Part shown: positions 32,962 through 42,310 of the stretch, in pieces
How positions within the stretch are numbered: the first letter of the stretch is position 1
How the letters are laid out: each line of letters begins with the position of its first letter
NCBI RefSeq assembly: GCF_014699135.1
Contig: NZ_JACOFT010000001.1
Span: forward strand, 310,001-374,000
Source: Cognatundibacterium aquatile
GTDB lineage: Bacteria; Pseudomonadota; Gammaproteobacteria; Burkholderiales; Burkholderiaceae_D
Length of the DNA: 64,000 nucleotides
Reading direction: 5' to 3'
Notes under the pieces: generated by a model
Told to the model about the DNA's origin: nothing
Databases searched by the model: none
The model's input: the letters and a program-made list of their open reading frames with translations, nothing else
Position numbers and translations under genes: made by a program

Positions 32962-33552
32962 TCACCACTTGCAGCCGGTATCGACAACAGTGCTGACTGC
33001 GAGTGGGATGACCGCCAGCAAACCTATACCTGAATAGGCTTTCAGACAGTCTTTGCGCTCGGCTTTTTTGGTGCCATCGGCCAGTTTCTGTTCAAAGCCC
33101 TCGTCACGCCGATGACTTTGCTGGATTTTTTCTATGGTTCCGGGCTGACGCTGTTTATCGATCGCCAATGCCGATCGCTTCAAATCGTCCAGATTCAGGC
33201 GCGGCTCTTCTGCGCTGGTGACGGCTGGCGTGATGACGCTAGCATTACTCTCCGCGATAGGATTCAACGTGATCGCGTTGGCTTTTTCGGGCTTGTTATT
33301 GAGCGGTGTGGGATTGTTGCGTTTCGGGGCTGTCGGCAGATTTTTTTCTGGCGGCACTAAACTTACTTCGGGAATGCGCGGCGTTTGTATATCAATCAAT
33401 TGCAGATAGCGCATTTCGTTTGCTTCGGTGCGCACTCTTATCCAGTGCTGATTCTGCCAGCCGAGCCACAAGACGCCATGTACAAATAACATCAATACCA
33501 ACGCCACTGTGCGGCGGGTGAAGGTCAGGGGTTTGTGCAGCTGAAATTGCAT
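32962..33552 (-). CDS. Single-span membrane protein with Pro-rich stalk (TonB-N-like layout)
   Basis: This 196-residue protein has a short basic N-terminus, one membrane helix (about 14-34, VALVLMLFVHGVLWLGW), a Pro/Asn-rich stretch (about 65-100) and a C-terminal hydrophobic stretch (LAVIPLAVSTVVDTGCKW). The beginning looks like TonB-type energy transducers, but the TonB C-terminal domain is absent. AGGAAAT precedes the ATG at 33552. It probably precedes the TPR gene in one transcript. A repeated ATACT-type element lies 69 bp upstream (33621-33704). Confidence 0.55.
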   Translation of the reverse strand: MQFQLHKPLTFTRRTVALVLMLFVHGVLWLGWQNQHWIRVRTEANEMRYLQLIDIQTPRIPEVSLVPPEKNLPTAPKRNNPTPLNNKPEKANAITLNPIAESNASVITPAVTSAEEPRLNLDDLKRSALAIDKQRQPGTIEKIQQSHRRDEGFEQKLADGTKKAERKDCLKAYSGIGLLAVIPLAVSTVVDTGCKW

Positions 33553-33620
33553 GGCATTTCCTGTTGCATTGAACATGGCACTCAGACCAACGGTTTTTAA
33601 TAAAAGTTCAACAGCCTCAT

Positions 33621-33704
33621 ATACTGGGAGGGAGTATCTATAAAATTATCCCTGAAGTCTAATTAAAATAAGGGGAATTCACCGTTCATTGGCGATACTC
33701 CCCC
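33621..33704. repeat. ATACT/AGTAT G-rich element, copy 1
   Basis: ATACTGGGAGGGAGTAT (33621-33637) is an inverted repeat around a G-rich centre; 57 bp further stands ATACTCCCCC (33695-33704), which can pair with the G-rich part. The same arrangement occurs at 63225-63296. It lies in the gap before the TonB-N-like gene and just after the end of the DUF2288 gene. See the second copy for comparison. Confidence 0.5.
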
Positions 33705-33708
33705 ATTT

Positions 33709-34011
33709 TTAAGATGCCCGGTGTTGCACCAGTATCCAGGGTTTGACCACTACCGTCCATAATTCCAGTTCATGTTCCAGCCAGACTTTGGCCTGCTCAT
33801 CGCTGACTTTATACAAGCGACCTGTACTCAGTAATGACTGAATTTCTGCTGCATTGTCGTTGGCCATGTGCAGTGCAATTTCGACCAGATCGAGATCCGG
33901 TGCAATGGCAAGCACATTACCGGAGGCAAAATGTTTGAGCAGTTCGCTCCAGGGAAAAAGCGCTGTTTCCTGATTGATTTTCGTGCGCAGATGGTCGGTA
34001 GTAGAAGACAT
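33709..34011 (-). CDS. DUF2288 family protein
   Basis: This 100-residue soluble protein matches DUF2288: WSELLKHFASGNVLAIAPDLDLVEIA, split here as WSELLKHFASGN and VLAIAPDLDLVEIA, and then WTVVVKPWILVQ at the end. The family is widespread in Proteobacteria and of unknown function. It is the middle of a minus-strand series; the YigZ gene ends 128 bp upstream of its start. Confidence 0.85.
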   Translation of the reverse strand: MSSTTDHLRTKINQETALFPWSELLKHFASGNVLAIAPDLDLVEIALHMANDNAAEIQSLLSTGRLYKVSDEQAKVWLEHELELWTVVVKPWILVQHRAS

Positions 34012-34139
34012 AAGAATGGAAAACGGTAAAAATTATTGAGAAATGCGGTTCAGAAGTGCGATTCAAAAGTACGGTATCAGCTCGTCGGTCATGATACCTA
34101 AAGCATCGTTGCGCTGGCATCGTCGTTCGCCTGATCATA

Positions 34140-34721
34140 TCAGGAGGAAATTTGAACCTGGCCTTTCAGCATTTCGGTCAGCTCATCGATAAACGAGGTA
34201 ATCTGTTTTTCTTTCATGCTGAGCTGCATCTGAGTGGATTCGGTGTAGCTGACTGCTATCACTTGCGCCTGATATTTTTCAATCAAGCGCCGTACTTGCG
34301 ATTCATCTGCAAATGCAATGCTGAACATGATTTCTGCCATCGTTTCGACGGCGATCAACTGGGCAGTTTTAAACGCATCGGAAATGGCCTGTCCATAGGC
34401 GCGTGTCAATCCGCCTGCGCCTAATTTGGTGCCGCCCCAGTAACGGACAACCACCGCAAGCACGTTGGTCACATCTTTGTGTACCAATACGTTGTACATC
34501 GGTTTGGCGGCGGTACCCGATGGCTCGCCATCGTCATCCAGACCTGAGTCACCCGTACAAACCAGCGCCCAGCAGACATGCACGGCACCCGGATGCTGCG
34601 CACGGATATCCGCCAGACGGGCGCGCGCCTCAGCACGGGTGTGTAGCGGATACAACTGGCCCAGAAAGCGGCTTTTTTTTATTTCTATCTCCGCGAAAGC
34701 GGGTGCTGCCAGTTGGTACAT
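34140..34721 (-). CDS. YigZ/IMPACT family protein
   Basis: This 193-residue protein has the UPF0029 N-terminal domain of the YigZ/IMPACT family, with EIKKSRFLGQLYPLHT, GLDDDGEPSGTAAKPM and VVRYWGGTKLGAGGLTRAYG, and the shorter C-terminal DUF1949-like domain (about 135-193). The family is linked to translation and nucleic-acid binding; its exact task is unknown. The length equals that of other family members. Confidence 0.9.
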   Translation of the reverse strand: MYQLAAPAFAEIEIKKSRFLGQLYPLHTRAEARARLADIRAQHPGAVHVCWALVCTGDSGLDDDGEPSGTAAKPMYNVLVHKDVTNVLAVVVRYWGGTKLGAGGLTRAYGQAISDAFKTAQLIAVETMAEIMFSIAFADESQVRRLIEKYQAQVIAVSYTESTQMQLSMKEKQITSFIDELTEMLKGQVQISS

Positions 34722-34829
34722 GAAATTGACGAAGAAAATGAAGACAGAAACTGCAGGCAGAAGTTACATCAGAAAACGACAGCAGCTTTTGTCAGTGCTT
34801 ACTATGCATAGAAGCGCAGCTGCTTTCGA

Positions 34830-35261
34830 TCATTGAATCACAAAATTAACAAAGAAAATATCCGTCACGCCGTCGTGTTCTTTGACGTCGAGTACACGAT
34901 TAATTCTTTCTTTTATTTCATCGATCAGCTCATTTTTACCTTCGGCGGTCTGAATCTGTGTCGATTCTTTTCCACTGAGTAACATGATCAACGAATGACG
35001 CACGACCGGCATCATTACTTTAACTTTGTCAGCGATTTCAGGTTTCGCTAACTGCAGAGTAATGCCGATTTGCAGATAACGGTCAAAGCTCGACAGATTA
35101 ACGATGATAGGTTCCAGTGCGGCGGTTGGGGCGCCGGCAGACGCACTGGCTTCCTTGCCACCGGAATTGGCTATCGCATGGCCGGATAACAGCGTGAAAA
35201 AACAAAAAATGCTGGTGAAAATCGCTTTTGATAAAGAAATGGAGCGTCTGTTATTGGCCAT
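34830..35261 (-). CDS. FliL-like protein with a cleavable signal sequence
   Basis: This 143-residue protein starts with a hydrophobic signal (about 12-32, ending AIA), then a short Ala/Gly linker and the FliL fold: LEPIIVNLSSFDRYLQI, MMPVVRHSLIMLLSGK and NELIDEIKERINRVL, ending with the family phrase VTDIFFVNFVIQ. True FliL keeps its N-terminal anchor and sits in flagellar operons, whereas this copy is alone next to ettA. I read it as a paralogue that acts in the periplasm. Its partner is unknown. Confidence 0.75.
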   Translation of the reverse strand: MANNRRSISLSKAIFTSIFCFFTLLSGHAIANSGGKEASASAGAPTAALEPIIVNLSSFDRYLQIGITLQLAKPEIADKVKVMMPVVRHSLIMLLSGKESTQIQTAEGKNELIDEIKERINRVLDVKEHDGVTDIFFVNFVIQ

Positions 35262-35290
35262 AATGAAATTCCGGAAATCTTGTTTTTATA

Positions 35291-35322
35291 AGAGGACAGC
35301 AATGCGGTGTCTGCTGTCCTCT
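35291..35322. other. Perfect hairpin between ettA and the FliL-like gene
   Basis: AGAGGACAGCA (35291-35301) and TGCTGTCCTCT (35312-35322) form an 11-bp stem with a 10-base loop, 7 bp after the ettA stop on the minus strand. No clear T-run follows, so it may be a weak terminator or a messenger-stabilising structure. Confidence 0.5.
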
Positions 35323-35329
35323 GGTGCTG

Positions 35330-36997
35330 TTACACCGTCAGTGGTTTGTAGCGAATACGCTTAGGTTTGGCACCTTCTTCACCCAGACGTTTTTTCTTGT
35401 CGGCTTCATATTCCTGGTAGTTGCCATCGAAGAACGTGACTTGCGAGTTACCTTCAAATGCCAGGATGTGCGTCGCGATACGATCAAGGAACCAGCGATC
35501 ATGCGAGATCACCATCACGCTGCCAGCGAATTCCAGCAAAGCGTCTTCCAGCGCGCGCAGGGTTTCCACGTCCAGATCATTCGATGGTTCATCCAGCAGC
35601 AAGACATTGCCGCCTTGCAGCAGGGTTTTCGCCAGATGCAGACGACCGCGTTCACCGCCGGACAGATTGCCGACAATCTTTTGCTGATCGCCACCTTTAA
35701 AGTTGAAACGACCCAGATACGCGCGCGATGGCATTTCAAAACGACCAACCGTCAGAATATCGGCACCATTGGCGACGTCTTCAAACACGGTTTTGGTATT
35801 GCCCAGGTCTTCACGTGACTGATCGACCAGCGAGATTTTGGCAGTCTGACCGAGCACCACTTCGCCGCTGTCTGGTTGTTCCAACCCTTTGATCATTTTA
35901 AACAGCGTCGATTTACCGGCGCCGTTAGGGCCGATGATACCCACGATTGCGCCAGGTGGAATCCTGAAGCTCAGGTTGTCGATCAGCAGACGGTCACCGA
36001 AAGCTTTCGAGACATTCTTGAACTCGATGACTTCATTACCCAGACGCTCAGCGACAGGGATAAATATCTCTTGGGTTTCATTGCGTTTCTGGTATTCGTG
36101 CTCGCTCATCTCATTGAAACGGGCCAGACGTGCCTTGCTCTTGGCCTGACGTGCTTTCGGATTCTGACGCGACCATTCCAGCTCTTTCTGCAGTGCTTTT
36201 TGGCGTGCTGATTCGGTCGCTTCTTCTTGCTTCAGACGGGCTTGTTTCTGATCCAGCCAGGAAGAGTAATTGCCTTTCCATGGAATGCCAGCACCGCGAT
36301 CCAGCTCCAATATCCATTCTGCAGCGTTATCAAGGAAGTAGCGGTCATGCGTAATCGCAACGACGGTACCGGGGAAACGCAACAGGAATTGTTCCAGCCA
36401 GTCAACAGATTCTGCATCCAGATGGTTGGTTGGTTCATCAAGCAGCAACATGTCGGGTTTTGACAACAGTAAACGACATAAAGCAACGCGGCGTTTTTCA
36501 CCGCCTGACAGCACGCCGATTTTGGCATCCCACGGCGGCAGGCGCAGTGCATCCGCGGCCATTTCCAGTTGCAGTTCAACGTTATCGCCTGCAGAAGCCG
36601 AGATGATGGCCTCCAGGCGCGCCTGTTCTTCAGCTAAAGCATCGAAATCGGCATTTTCTTCAGCGTAAGCTGCATACACTTCTTCCAGCTTTGCTTTTGC
36701 TTCAAATACCTCGCCGAGTGCAGATTCGACCGCCTCACGTACGGTTTGCTCAGGATCGAGCTGCGGTTCCTGCGGCAAATAACCGATGTTCAGGTTAGGC
36801 ATCGGTACGGCTTCGCCCTGAATGTCTTTATCAATCCCCGCCATGATTTTCAGCAGCGAGGATTTACCTGAACCATTCAGACCAAGCACGCCAATTTTGG
36901 CGCCAGGAAAGAAAGAAAGTGAAATATCTTTCAGGATTTGACGTTTCGGCGGAACGATTTTTCCGACACGATTCATGGTGTAAACGTAATTAGCCAT
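35330..36997 (-). CDS. ettA: EttA, energy-dependent translational throttle (ABC-F ATPase)
   Basis: The protein is 555 residues, the same length as E. coli EttA, when started at the ATG at 36997 (MANYVYTMNRVGKIV); the ATG at 37072 adds 25 unrelated residues. It has two ABC domains: Walker A GLNGSGKSS with signature LSGGEKRRVALCRL and DEPTNHLD, then GPNGAGKST with LSGGERGRLHLAKT and DEPSNDLD, joined by a charged linker. It binds the ribosomal E site and gates the first elongation step according to ATP/ADP ratio. It has no transmembrane part. It is a chromosomal housekeeping gene. Confidence 0.95.
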   Translation of the reverse strand: MANYVYTMNRVGKIVPPKRQILKDISLSFFPGAKIGVLGLNGSGKSSLLKIMAGIDKDIQGEAVPMPNLNIGYLPQEPQLDPEQTVREAVESALGEVFEAKAKLEEVYAAYAEENADFDALAEEQARLEAIISASAGDNVELQLEMAADALRLPPWDAKIGVLSGGEKRRVALCRLLLSKPDMLLLDEPTNHLDAESVDWLEQFLLRFPGTVVAITHDRYFLDNAAEWILELDRGAGIPWKGNYSSWLDQKQARLKQEEATESARQKALQKELEWSRQNPKARQAKSKARLARFNEMSEHEYQKRNETQEIFIPVAERLGNEVIEFKNVSKAFGDRLLIDNLSFRIPPGAIVGIIGPNGAGKSTLFKMIKGLEQPDSGEVVLGQTAKISLVDQSREDLGNTKTVFEDVANGADILTVGRFEMPSRAYLGRFNFKGGDQQKIVGNLSGGERGRLHLAKTLLQGGNVLLLDEPSNDLDVETLRALEDALLEFAGSVMVISHDRWFLDRIATHILAFEGNSQVTFFDGNYQEYEADKKKRLGEEGAKPKRIRYKPLTV

Positions 36998-37096
36998 TAT
37001 TTCTTTGTTGTTAAATGTAGACAATGCCCGCAAGGATACCTCATGCGCGCCGAGACAAACGTATTTTGCCAAATTTCACATAAATTTGTGCCTCGC

Positions 37097-37108
37097 ATCA
37101 AATTTGAT
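37097..37108. promoter_or_regulatory. 12-bp palindrome upstream of the OmpW-like gene
   Basis: ATCAAATTTGAT is a perfect palindrome, 71 bp before the OmpW-like start. It could be a regulator site. It is not an FNR box, since the half-sites are in the wrong orientation. Confidence 0.3.
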
Positions 37109-37179
37109 TTAGCGCAAATTGCAAGGCGTATCCCAGAACTACACTTCATTCATCAACTTAGACAACCGAGGAAAACAAA

Positions 37180-37791
37180 ATGAAAAAGATCGTTATCGCT
37201 CTCTCTTTAGCTGCAATGGGTTTAACAGCAACGCAAGCTATGGCTCAACAAAGCCCATGGCAAGTACGTGCCCGCGCAGTGAACATCAGCCCAGATAATA
37301 AATCTGATGCTATCGCCGGTTTGGCGGCTGCAGATGCTATCCACGTCAGCAACAAAACTATTGCTGAAGTCGATATCACTTACTTCGTTACACCAAACTG
37401 GTCTGCAGAACTGATCCTGACTTACCCACAAAAACATGATGTGACATTGAATGGTACTAACATCGGTACATTCAAACATCTGCCACCAACACTGACAGCG
37501 CAATACCACTTCGCTCCAGATGCACAAGTAAGCCCATACCTCGGCGCTGGCGTGAACTACACACGTATCTCCGATGTTAATCTGTTAAAAGGTGCTGCTG
37601 ATCTGGACAACAACAGCTTTGGTTTCGCGATTCAAGCTGGCGTGGATTTCAAACTGGATAAAAACTGGTCTCTGAATCTGGATGTGAAAAAAGTACAGAT
37701 TCGCAGCGATGTGACTTTGGGCGGTGCGAAAATCAGTGCTGTTAAGGTTGATCCATGGTTGGTAGGCGTAGGTGTAGGCTATCGCTTCTAA
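37180..37791 (+). CDS. OmpW family outer-membrane protein
   Basis: This 203-residue protein has a signal peptide (about 1-22, ending AMA). The mature part starts SPWQVRARAVNISPDN, typical of OmpW, and contains LTAQYHFAPDAQVSPYLGAG and VDPWLVGVGVGYRF with the C-terminal phenylalanine needed for outer-membrane assembly. OmpW forms a small eight-stranded barrel with a hydrophobic channel. It has its own terminator and is probably monocistronic. Confidence 0.92.
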   Translation: MKKIVIALSLAAMGLTATQAMAQQSPWQVRARAVNISPDNKSDAIAGLAAADAIHVSNKTIAEVDITYFVTPNWSAELILTYPQKHDVTLNGTNIGTFKHLPPTLTAQYHFAPDAQVSPYLGAGVNYTRISDVNLLKGAADLDNNSFGFAIQAGVDFKLDKNWSLNLDVKKVQIRSDVTLGGAKISAVKVDPWLVGVGVGYRF

Positions 37792-37814
37792 GCAACAGCA
37801 AGTTTATCTTGTAA

Positions 37815-37842
37815 AAAAAGCCGGTCTGATGACCGGCTTTTT
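37815..37842 (+). terminator. Terminator of the OmpW-like gene
   Basis: AAAAAGCCGGTC (37815-37826) and GACCGGCTTTTT (37831-37842) form a 12-bp stem with a TGAT loop, 23 bp after the stop. Confidence 0.85.
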
Positions 37843-38080
37843 TATTTGCTGACGTTTTGTTCGTAGTGTCTGGGGTTTTAGATATGCTTTGCTGGTTCAC
37901 GGACAAGCTGCTTATGCGCAGACCAGAAGTGGTGCTGACAGACCTATCGATATCTATGCATGGATTTCGCAGCAATTGTGTTGCCCGCGTACGTGGAAAA
38001 TCAACCCGGCCTATAATCAGCGCGCTTGATCAGCTTTGATTTTATGTGACTTTTGTCAGCCATTAACGGAGAACCCCACC

Positions 38081-38590
38081 ATGACGATTTCTATGTATGC
38101 AGCATCAGTGCCCGTATTCACCCAAATGCTGGACAGTCTCAGCGAAGTTTTAAAGAAAGCCGAAGAGCACGCGGCAGAAAAAAATATCGCGCCGGAAATT
38201 TTATTGCAGGCGCGTTTATTTCCTGACATGTTCGCGCTGATACGTCAGGTGCAGATTGCTGCTGATTTTGCGAAAGGCGTTGCGGGTCGTCTGGCAGAGA
38301 GCGAATTGCCTGCGTATGAAGACAATGAGCAGACTTTCGCCGATTTGCAGACACGGATCGCGAAAACTAAAGCATTTATCAGTTCTTTAGATGCGGCAAA
38401 ATTTGCCGGTAGCGAAGAGCGTGAAATTATTTTGCGTCCTGGTACGCCTAAAGAAAAAAAACTGAACGGTCAAACTTATTTGCTGCAATACGGTTTGCCG
38501 CAGTTCTTTTTTCACGTCACAACGACTTACGCAATTTTGCGTCATAACGGTGTCGCGCTAGGTAAAAAAGACTTCATGGGCGCTTATTAA
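38081..38590 (+). CDS. DUF1993 family protein
   Basis: This 169-residue protein starts MTISMYAASVPVFTQMLDSL and contains QTYLLQYGLPQFFFHVTTTY followed by ILRHNGVALGKKDFMG, which define DUF1993, a DinB-like four-helix family. A GGAG ribosome site precedes the ATG at 38081; an in-frame ATG at 38036 has none. Its function is unknown. It stands alone between the OmpW-like gene and the diguanylate cyclase. Confidence 0.88.
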   Translation: MTISMYAASVPVFTQMLDSLSEVLKKAEEHAAEKNIAPEILLQARLFPDMFALIRQVQIAADFAKGVAGRLAESELPAYEDNEQTFADLQTRIAKTKAFISSLDAAKFAGSEEREIILRPGTPKEKKLNGQTYLLQYGLPQFFFHVTTTYAILRHNGVALGKKDFMGAY

Positions 38591-39059
38591 TTAAGCAGTC
38601 AGTTGAATTTCAACAACACGCAGGTCTGATGACGAGGTTAAGCGCAGACCGGTGTTGTTTTTTTCCAAAGTTGAAAGTTCATGACGCCCATACGCATTGG
38701 TGGTTGGCAAACATGTTGCCAACATTCTTTATGCGGTCTGGCAGAACCATGCTACGCATTTTGGATAACAATTTTTGCGCATTTCATGGCGAGGCTAGTC
38801 TTAAAATTTCCGCAGTCAGTTTTACAAATAGCTGATCTTCTGCGTTGTGCCAACTGCAAGAATAAATTTCTCTACGCTGATTTTTGATAACAGAGTAAGC
38901 GCTCTATCGACACGCATGCAGTTCATAGTATGCTGCACAAATACGGTATTTTTTTAATTGCGTCTTTGGAATATAGCCGTGGCGTGGACGAGTGAATGAG
39001 ATCAGATCCTCTACCGCACATCGCTTTTCCCTACTTTTGTTGTTTAGCCTGAATCTGAT
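38591..39059. other. Gap without a supported gene
   Basis: This 469-bp stretch between DUF1993 and the diguanylate cyclase holds only short open frames without ribosome sites or family resemblance. I see no strong terminator or promoter. It is AT-rich towards the cyclase. Confidence 0.5.
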
Positions 39060-40772
39060 ATGAGTCATTCGTCTCTGCGCCGCCAACTTGTGATTCCGAT
39101 TACCTTATTGGTGATCGGTGTTTCGGCTGCGATCGGCTGGGTATCTATGAAAGCAGGTACAGACGCGGTGCATACGCTCACGCAACGTATGCTGGTTGAT
39201 ATGGTCAATCGCATCAACCTCTCTACTGAAAGACATATAGAGGGTGCATTGATAGCGCTGGAATCGGTGGCCCCCAGTGCGGATCGTATGCCGAAAGAAC
39301 ATGTATTTTCCACGGACATGCATACCTTGGAAGACAAGTTCTGGGCCGCCAGCGGCTTGTTTATGGATGTGAATAATTACGTCTATTTTGGTGGCAAAGA
39401 TGGGCGTTTTGTCGGTGTCTATCGTATCTCCAAGCGGGATGTCCAGTTATTCTGGCGCGAACCGGAAGCCAGTCGCCGGGACGTCTATCATGTGACGGGT
39501 ATCGGTGACCGTTCGGAACTGATACGCAGCGATGAATTTGATCCCCGCAAGAGACCCTGGTATCAGACGGCGATGCGTTCTGAAAAACCAGTGTGGTCCA
39601 AGATTTACAACAATTTTTCGTTTAATTTCCCTACAATAACGCTGGCGAAGGCTGTATTCCAGAAAAATCATGAGTTTGCAGGCGTGTTGGCGACTGATAT
39701 GACTCTGATGGAGCTATCGAATTTTTTACGAAAGCTGGAAATCAGCAAAAACAGCGTTGCCTACATTGTTGACGCAGATGGTTATATCGTTGCGACTTCG
39801 GGCGAGGAGGTGCCACAGCGTACCGTCAATGGCGTACCCGAACGCGTGCGCGCGGTCGATATGAAGACGGCGTTGATCAGAGACACTTTCTCGAATATTG
39901 GTAAGTCAAAAACGGTGGAGCCCGAGGTATTGGCTATGGACCTCAGCGGTGGCGCAGTGGATGTCGCAATATCTCCACTTGGCGTCAGACAAGGATTGAA
40001 CTGGCAGACGATTGTTGCAGTACCACGTGCCGATTTCATGCGCGAAATAAATAAAGGGTTTATGCAAAGTGTTGTGATTGCTATCGCATGTATTATTTTT
40101 GCGCTGACGATAGGGCTAACAATTGTTGAACGAGTGGTTCGCGATATACGAAAACTCACTGCAGCGGCAGAAAAATTCGGTAATGGCGAACCTATGCCTA
40201 AGCTACATATCCGTCGTCAGGATGAGATAGGGATACTGACGCAGACCTTTGTTGACATGGAAAAAAAGCTGCGATTTGACAAACTAACGCAAGTCGCCAA
40301 TCGCGAATCATTGTTTGCAAAAATCACTTACCTGCAAAAAAACTCGAAAGAAAACCCGGACGAGGAAAACGGCTTTACTTTACTGTTCGTTGATCTGGAT
40401 CGTTTTAAACAGGTCAACGATAGCCATGGTCATGATGCTGGCGATCAGGTGCTGATGATTACCGCTGCACGACTTTTGTCCGCGATCCGCGATACCGATG
40501 ATGTTGCCCGTTATGGTGGAGATGAATTTGTATTGCTGTTGAGAGACACCAAAAATTCTATTGATATTCATAACATGGTGGAGAAAATCTCTTCTCTGGT
40601 TGAAGAGCCTATCGCGTTGGATGATGCGGTCGTTGAAATTGGCGCATCAATAGGCTGGGCCTGTTTTCCCGAGGATGGTGATGAATATGTACAACTGATC
40701 AAGATTGCCGATAGCCGTATGTACAATTCCAAGCGCGACCGCAAGTCAGGGCAGTTGATTCATATAGTCTAA
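39060..40772 (+). CDS. Cache-HAMP-GGDEF diguanylate cyclase
   Basis: This 570-residue protein has a membrane helix at about 11-31, a periplasmic dCache sensor (about 35-335), a second helix (about 340-362), a HAMP-like linker (about 363-415) and a GGDEF domain (about 420-570). The active site is RYGGDEFV at about 484-491, and an RDTD sequence five residues before GGDEF forms the inhibitory I-site. It makes c-di-GMP from two GTP in response to a small periplasmic ligand. No EAL domain is present. It is transcribed alone. Confidence 0.92.
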   Translation: MSHSSLRRQLVIPITLLVIGVSAAIGWVSMKAGTDAVHTLTQRMLVDMVNRINLSTERHIEGALIALESVAPSADRMPKEHVFSTDMHTLEDKFWAASGLFMDVNNYVYFGGKDGRFVGVYRISKRDVQLFWREPEASRRDVYHVTGIGDRSELIRSDEFDPRKRPWYQTAMRSEKPVWSKIYNNFSFNFPTITLAKAVFQKNHEFAGVLATDMTLMELSNFLRKLEISKNSVAYIVDADGYIVATSGEEVPQRTVNGVPERVRAVDMKTALIRDTFSNIGKSKTVEPEVLAMDLSGGAVDVAISPLGVRQGLNWQTIVAVPRADFMREINKGFMQSVVIAIACIIFALTIGLTIVERVVRDIRKLTAAAEKFGNGEPMPKLHIRRQDEIGILTQTFVDMEKKLRFDKLTQVANRESLFAKITYLQKNSKENPDEENGFTLLFVDLDRFKQVNDSHGHDAGDQVLMITAARLLSAIRDTDDVARYGGDEFVLLLRDTKNSIDIHNMVEKISSLVEEPIALDDAVVEIGASIGWACFPEDGDEYVQLIKIADSRMYNSKRDRKSGQLIHIV

Positions 40773-40856
40773 CGTGGTTGCTGGATCAGCAGCCATGGCT
40801 GCAATTGCGCAGGGCTTCCGCCTAAGTTATAAGTAAGGAGCCCGCCAATTTTTCTG

Positions 40857-41728
40857 CTATTTGCTGGCCTGACGTGCCGTGGTCAGCAAAACAACGCTAC
40901 CGAGTATGACTGCCATGGCCAGCATGGCTTTGAACGACAAATGTTCGCCGCCAAACAAAACACCGAGAGCGACGGCGATGACAGGATTCACATACGCATA
41001 GCTGGCAGCCAGTCCGGTGGATACTTTCGATAATAAATACATATACGCGGTGAACGCCAGTAAGGAACCTGCGATCACCAGATAGGCCCAGGCCGCCAGT
41101 GCTTCAACAGTGACTGGCCCTGTCATGCTTTCCCCTTTCAACAGACTGACGATCACCAGAAACAAACCGCCGATCAGCATCTCACTCGCAAAGCCCATAC
41201 CGCCAGCCGCCATTTTGAGTTTTTCCTGCGACAGGATAGAGCCGACATCCCAGCACAATATCGCACCAAGCAGGAACAGGACACCGATAGGTTTCGCGGC
41301 GAAATCACCATCGGACGCCAGCAACATGGCACCAATAAACCCAGCCAGTATCCCTATCCATTCGCGCCGTTTCGGCCAGTCGCCGAACAGTCCCGACAAG
41401 CCCGATAAAATCATCGGAGAGCAGGCGATAAATACCGCAGTCAGCCCGGAAGACACATATTGCTGCGCACAGGCGGTCAGACCTGTGCCGCCACCCAGCA
41501 TTAAATGCCGACGATGCCACCGTCACGCCACTCGCTGAGTGTCGGATTCGCTGCGCCACGCCATTTTTGCCAGGCAAATAAAATCGCGCCAGCGACCAGA
41601 AAGCGCGTGCCTATCATCATGAACGGTGGAAACGCTTGCAAGGCAACTTGTATTGCGAAATAGGTAGAGCCCCAGACAACGTAGACGGTCAGCAGGGCAG
41701 TTAAAACGGAACGGGGCAGGTGGCGCAT
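40857..41728 (-). pseudogene. EamA/DMT-family exporter split by a frameshift (YedA-like)
   Basis: Two adjacent minus-strand frames, 41728-41501 and 41501-40857, together encode one drug/metabolite exporter of about 290 residues. The first starts MRHLPRSVLTALLTVYVVWG and ends GGIVGI; the second resumes with MLGGGTGLTACAQQYVSSGL, exactly where the family continues. The join reads ATTTAATG; one more T would restore the frame. The stop of the first part overlaps an ATG for the second (TAATG), so coupled translation of two halves is conceivable. It is divergent from an Lrp-type regulator, a common pairing for amino-acid exporters. Confidence 0.75.
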
Positions 41729-41861
41729 GCAAATAGACGAGAATGAGGAGAAAGAGCTGAATGTGGAATAGTGTAGGGAACTCTGCCTTGTTTTTAAATG
41801 GATAGTTCAAGGTAAATCAGGTACATTTCTTTTAAATTAATTGAAAAAAGACGATTTCACC

Positions 41862-42308
41862 ATGAAGATAGAATTAGATATGATGGACGCCAGAATTCTC
41901 GATATTCTGCAGGCAGATGCTCGTGTGACGCTGGCCGAAATTGGCCGCCGCATACATCTGAGTCAGCCAGCAGTGGCAGAGCGCATCAAGCGCATGGAAG
42001 CTGCGAAGGTCATTACCGGCTACCACGCGCACGTCAACCCGGAAGCCTTGGGTTATGGCATCACCGCATTTGTGCGGATAGCAAGTCGTTCCAGTGATAT
42101 GCCTGTCGTCAAAATTGCTGAGCAGGTACCAGAAGTGGTCGAATGTCACGCTATTACTGGTGAAGATTGCGTGATCGTTAAAGTAGTCGCTTCATCTGTC
42201 CGAGAATTGGAGCGGGTCATTGCCAGTCTTGCCCGCTGCGGCGTGACATCGACTTCGCTGATTTTATCTTCATCAATCGAGCGGCGTGCGATCAAGCCGG
42301 TGGAGTAA
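41862..42308 (+). CDS. Lrp/AsnC family transcriptional regulator
   Basis: This 148-residue protein has an N-terminal winged HTH (MDARILDILQADARVTLAEI, then HLSQPAVAERIKRMEA) and a C-terminal RAM ligand-binding domain (HAITGEDCVIVKVVASS). Lrp proteins sense amino acids and form octamers. The ATG at 41862 was chosen over an in-frame TTG at 41841. It is divergent from the exporter pseudogene and followed after 2 bp by the LysR gene, so exporter, Lrp and LysR form one regulatory neighbourhood. Confidence 0.9.
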   Translation: MKIELDMMDARILDILQADARVTLAEIGRRIHLSQPAVAERIKRMEAAKVITGYHAHVNPEALGYGITAFVRIASRSSDMPVVKIAEQVPEVVECHAITGEDCVIVKVVASSVRELERVIASLARCGVTSTSLILSSSIERRAIKPVE

Positions 42309-42310
42309 GT

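Noticed and set aside
37097-37108. FNR box before the OmpW-like gene
   Set aside because: The palindrome reads ATCAAATTTGAT, with half-sites in the opposite order from TTGAT-N4-ATCAA.
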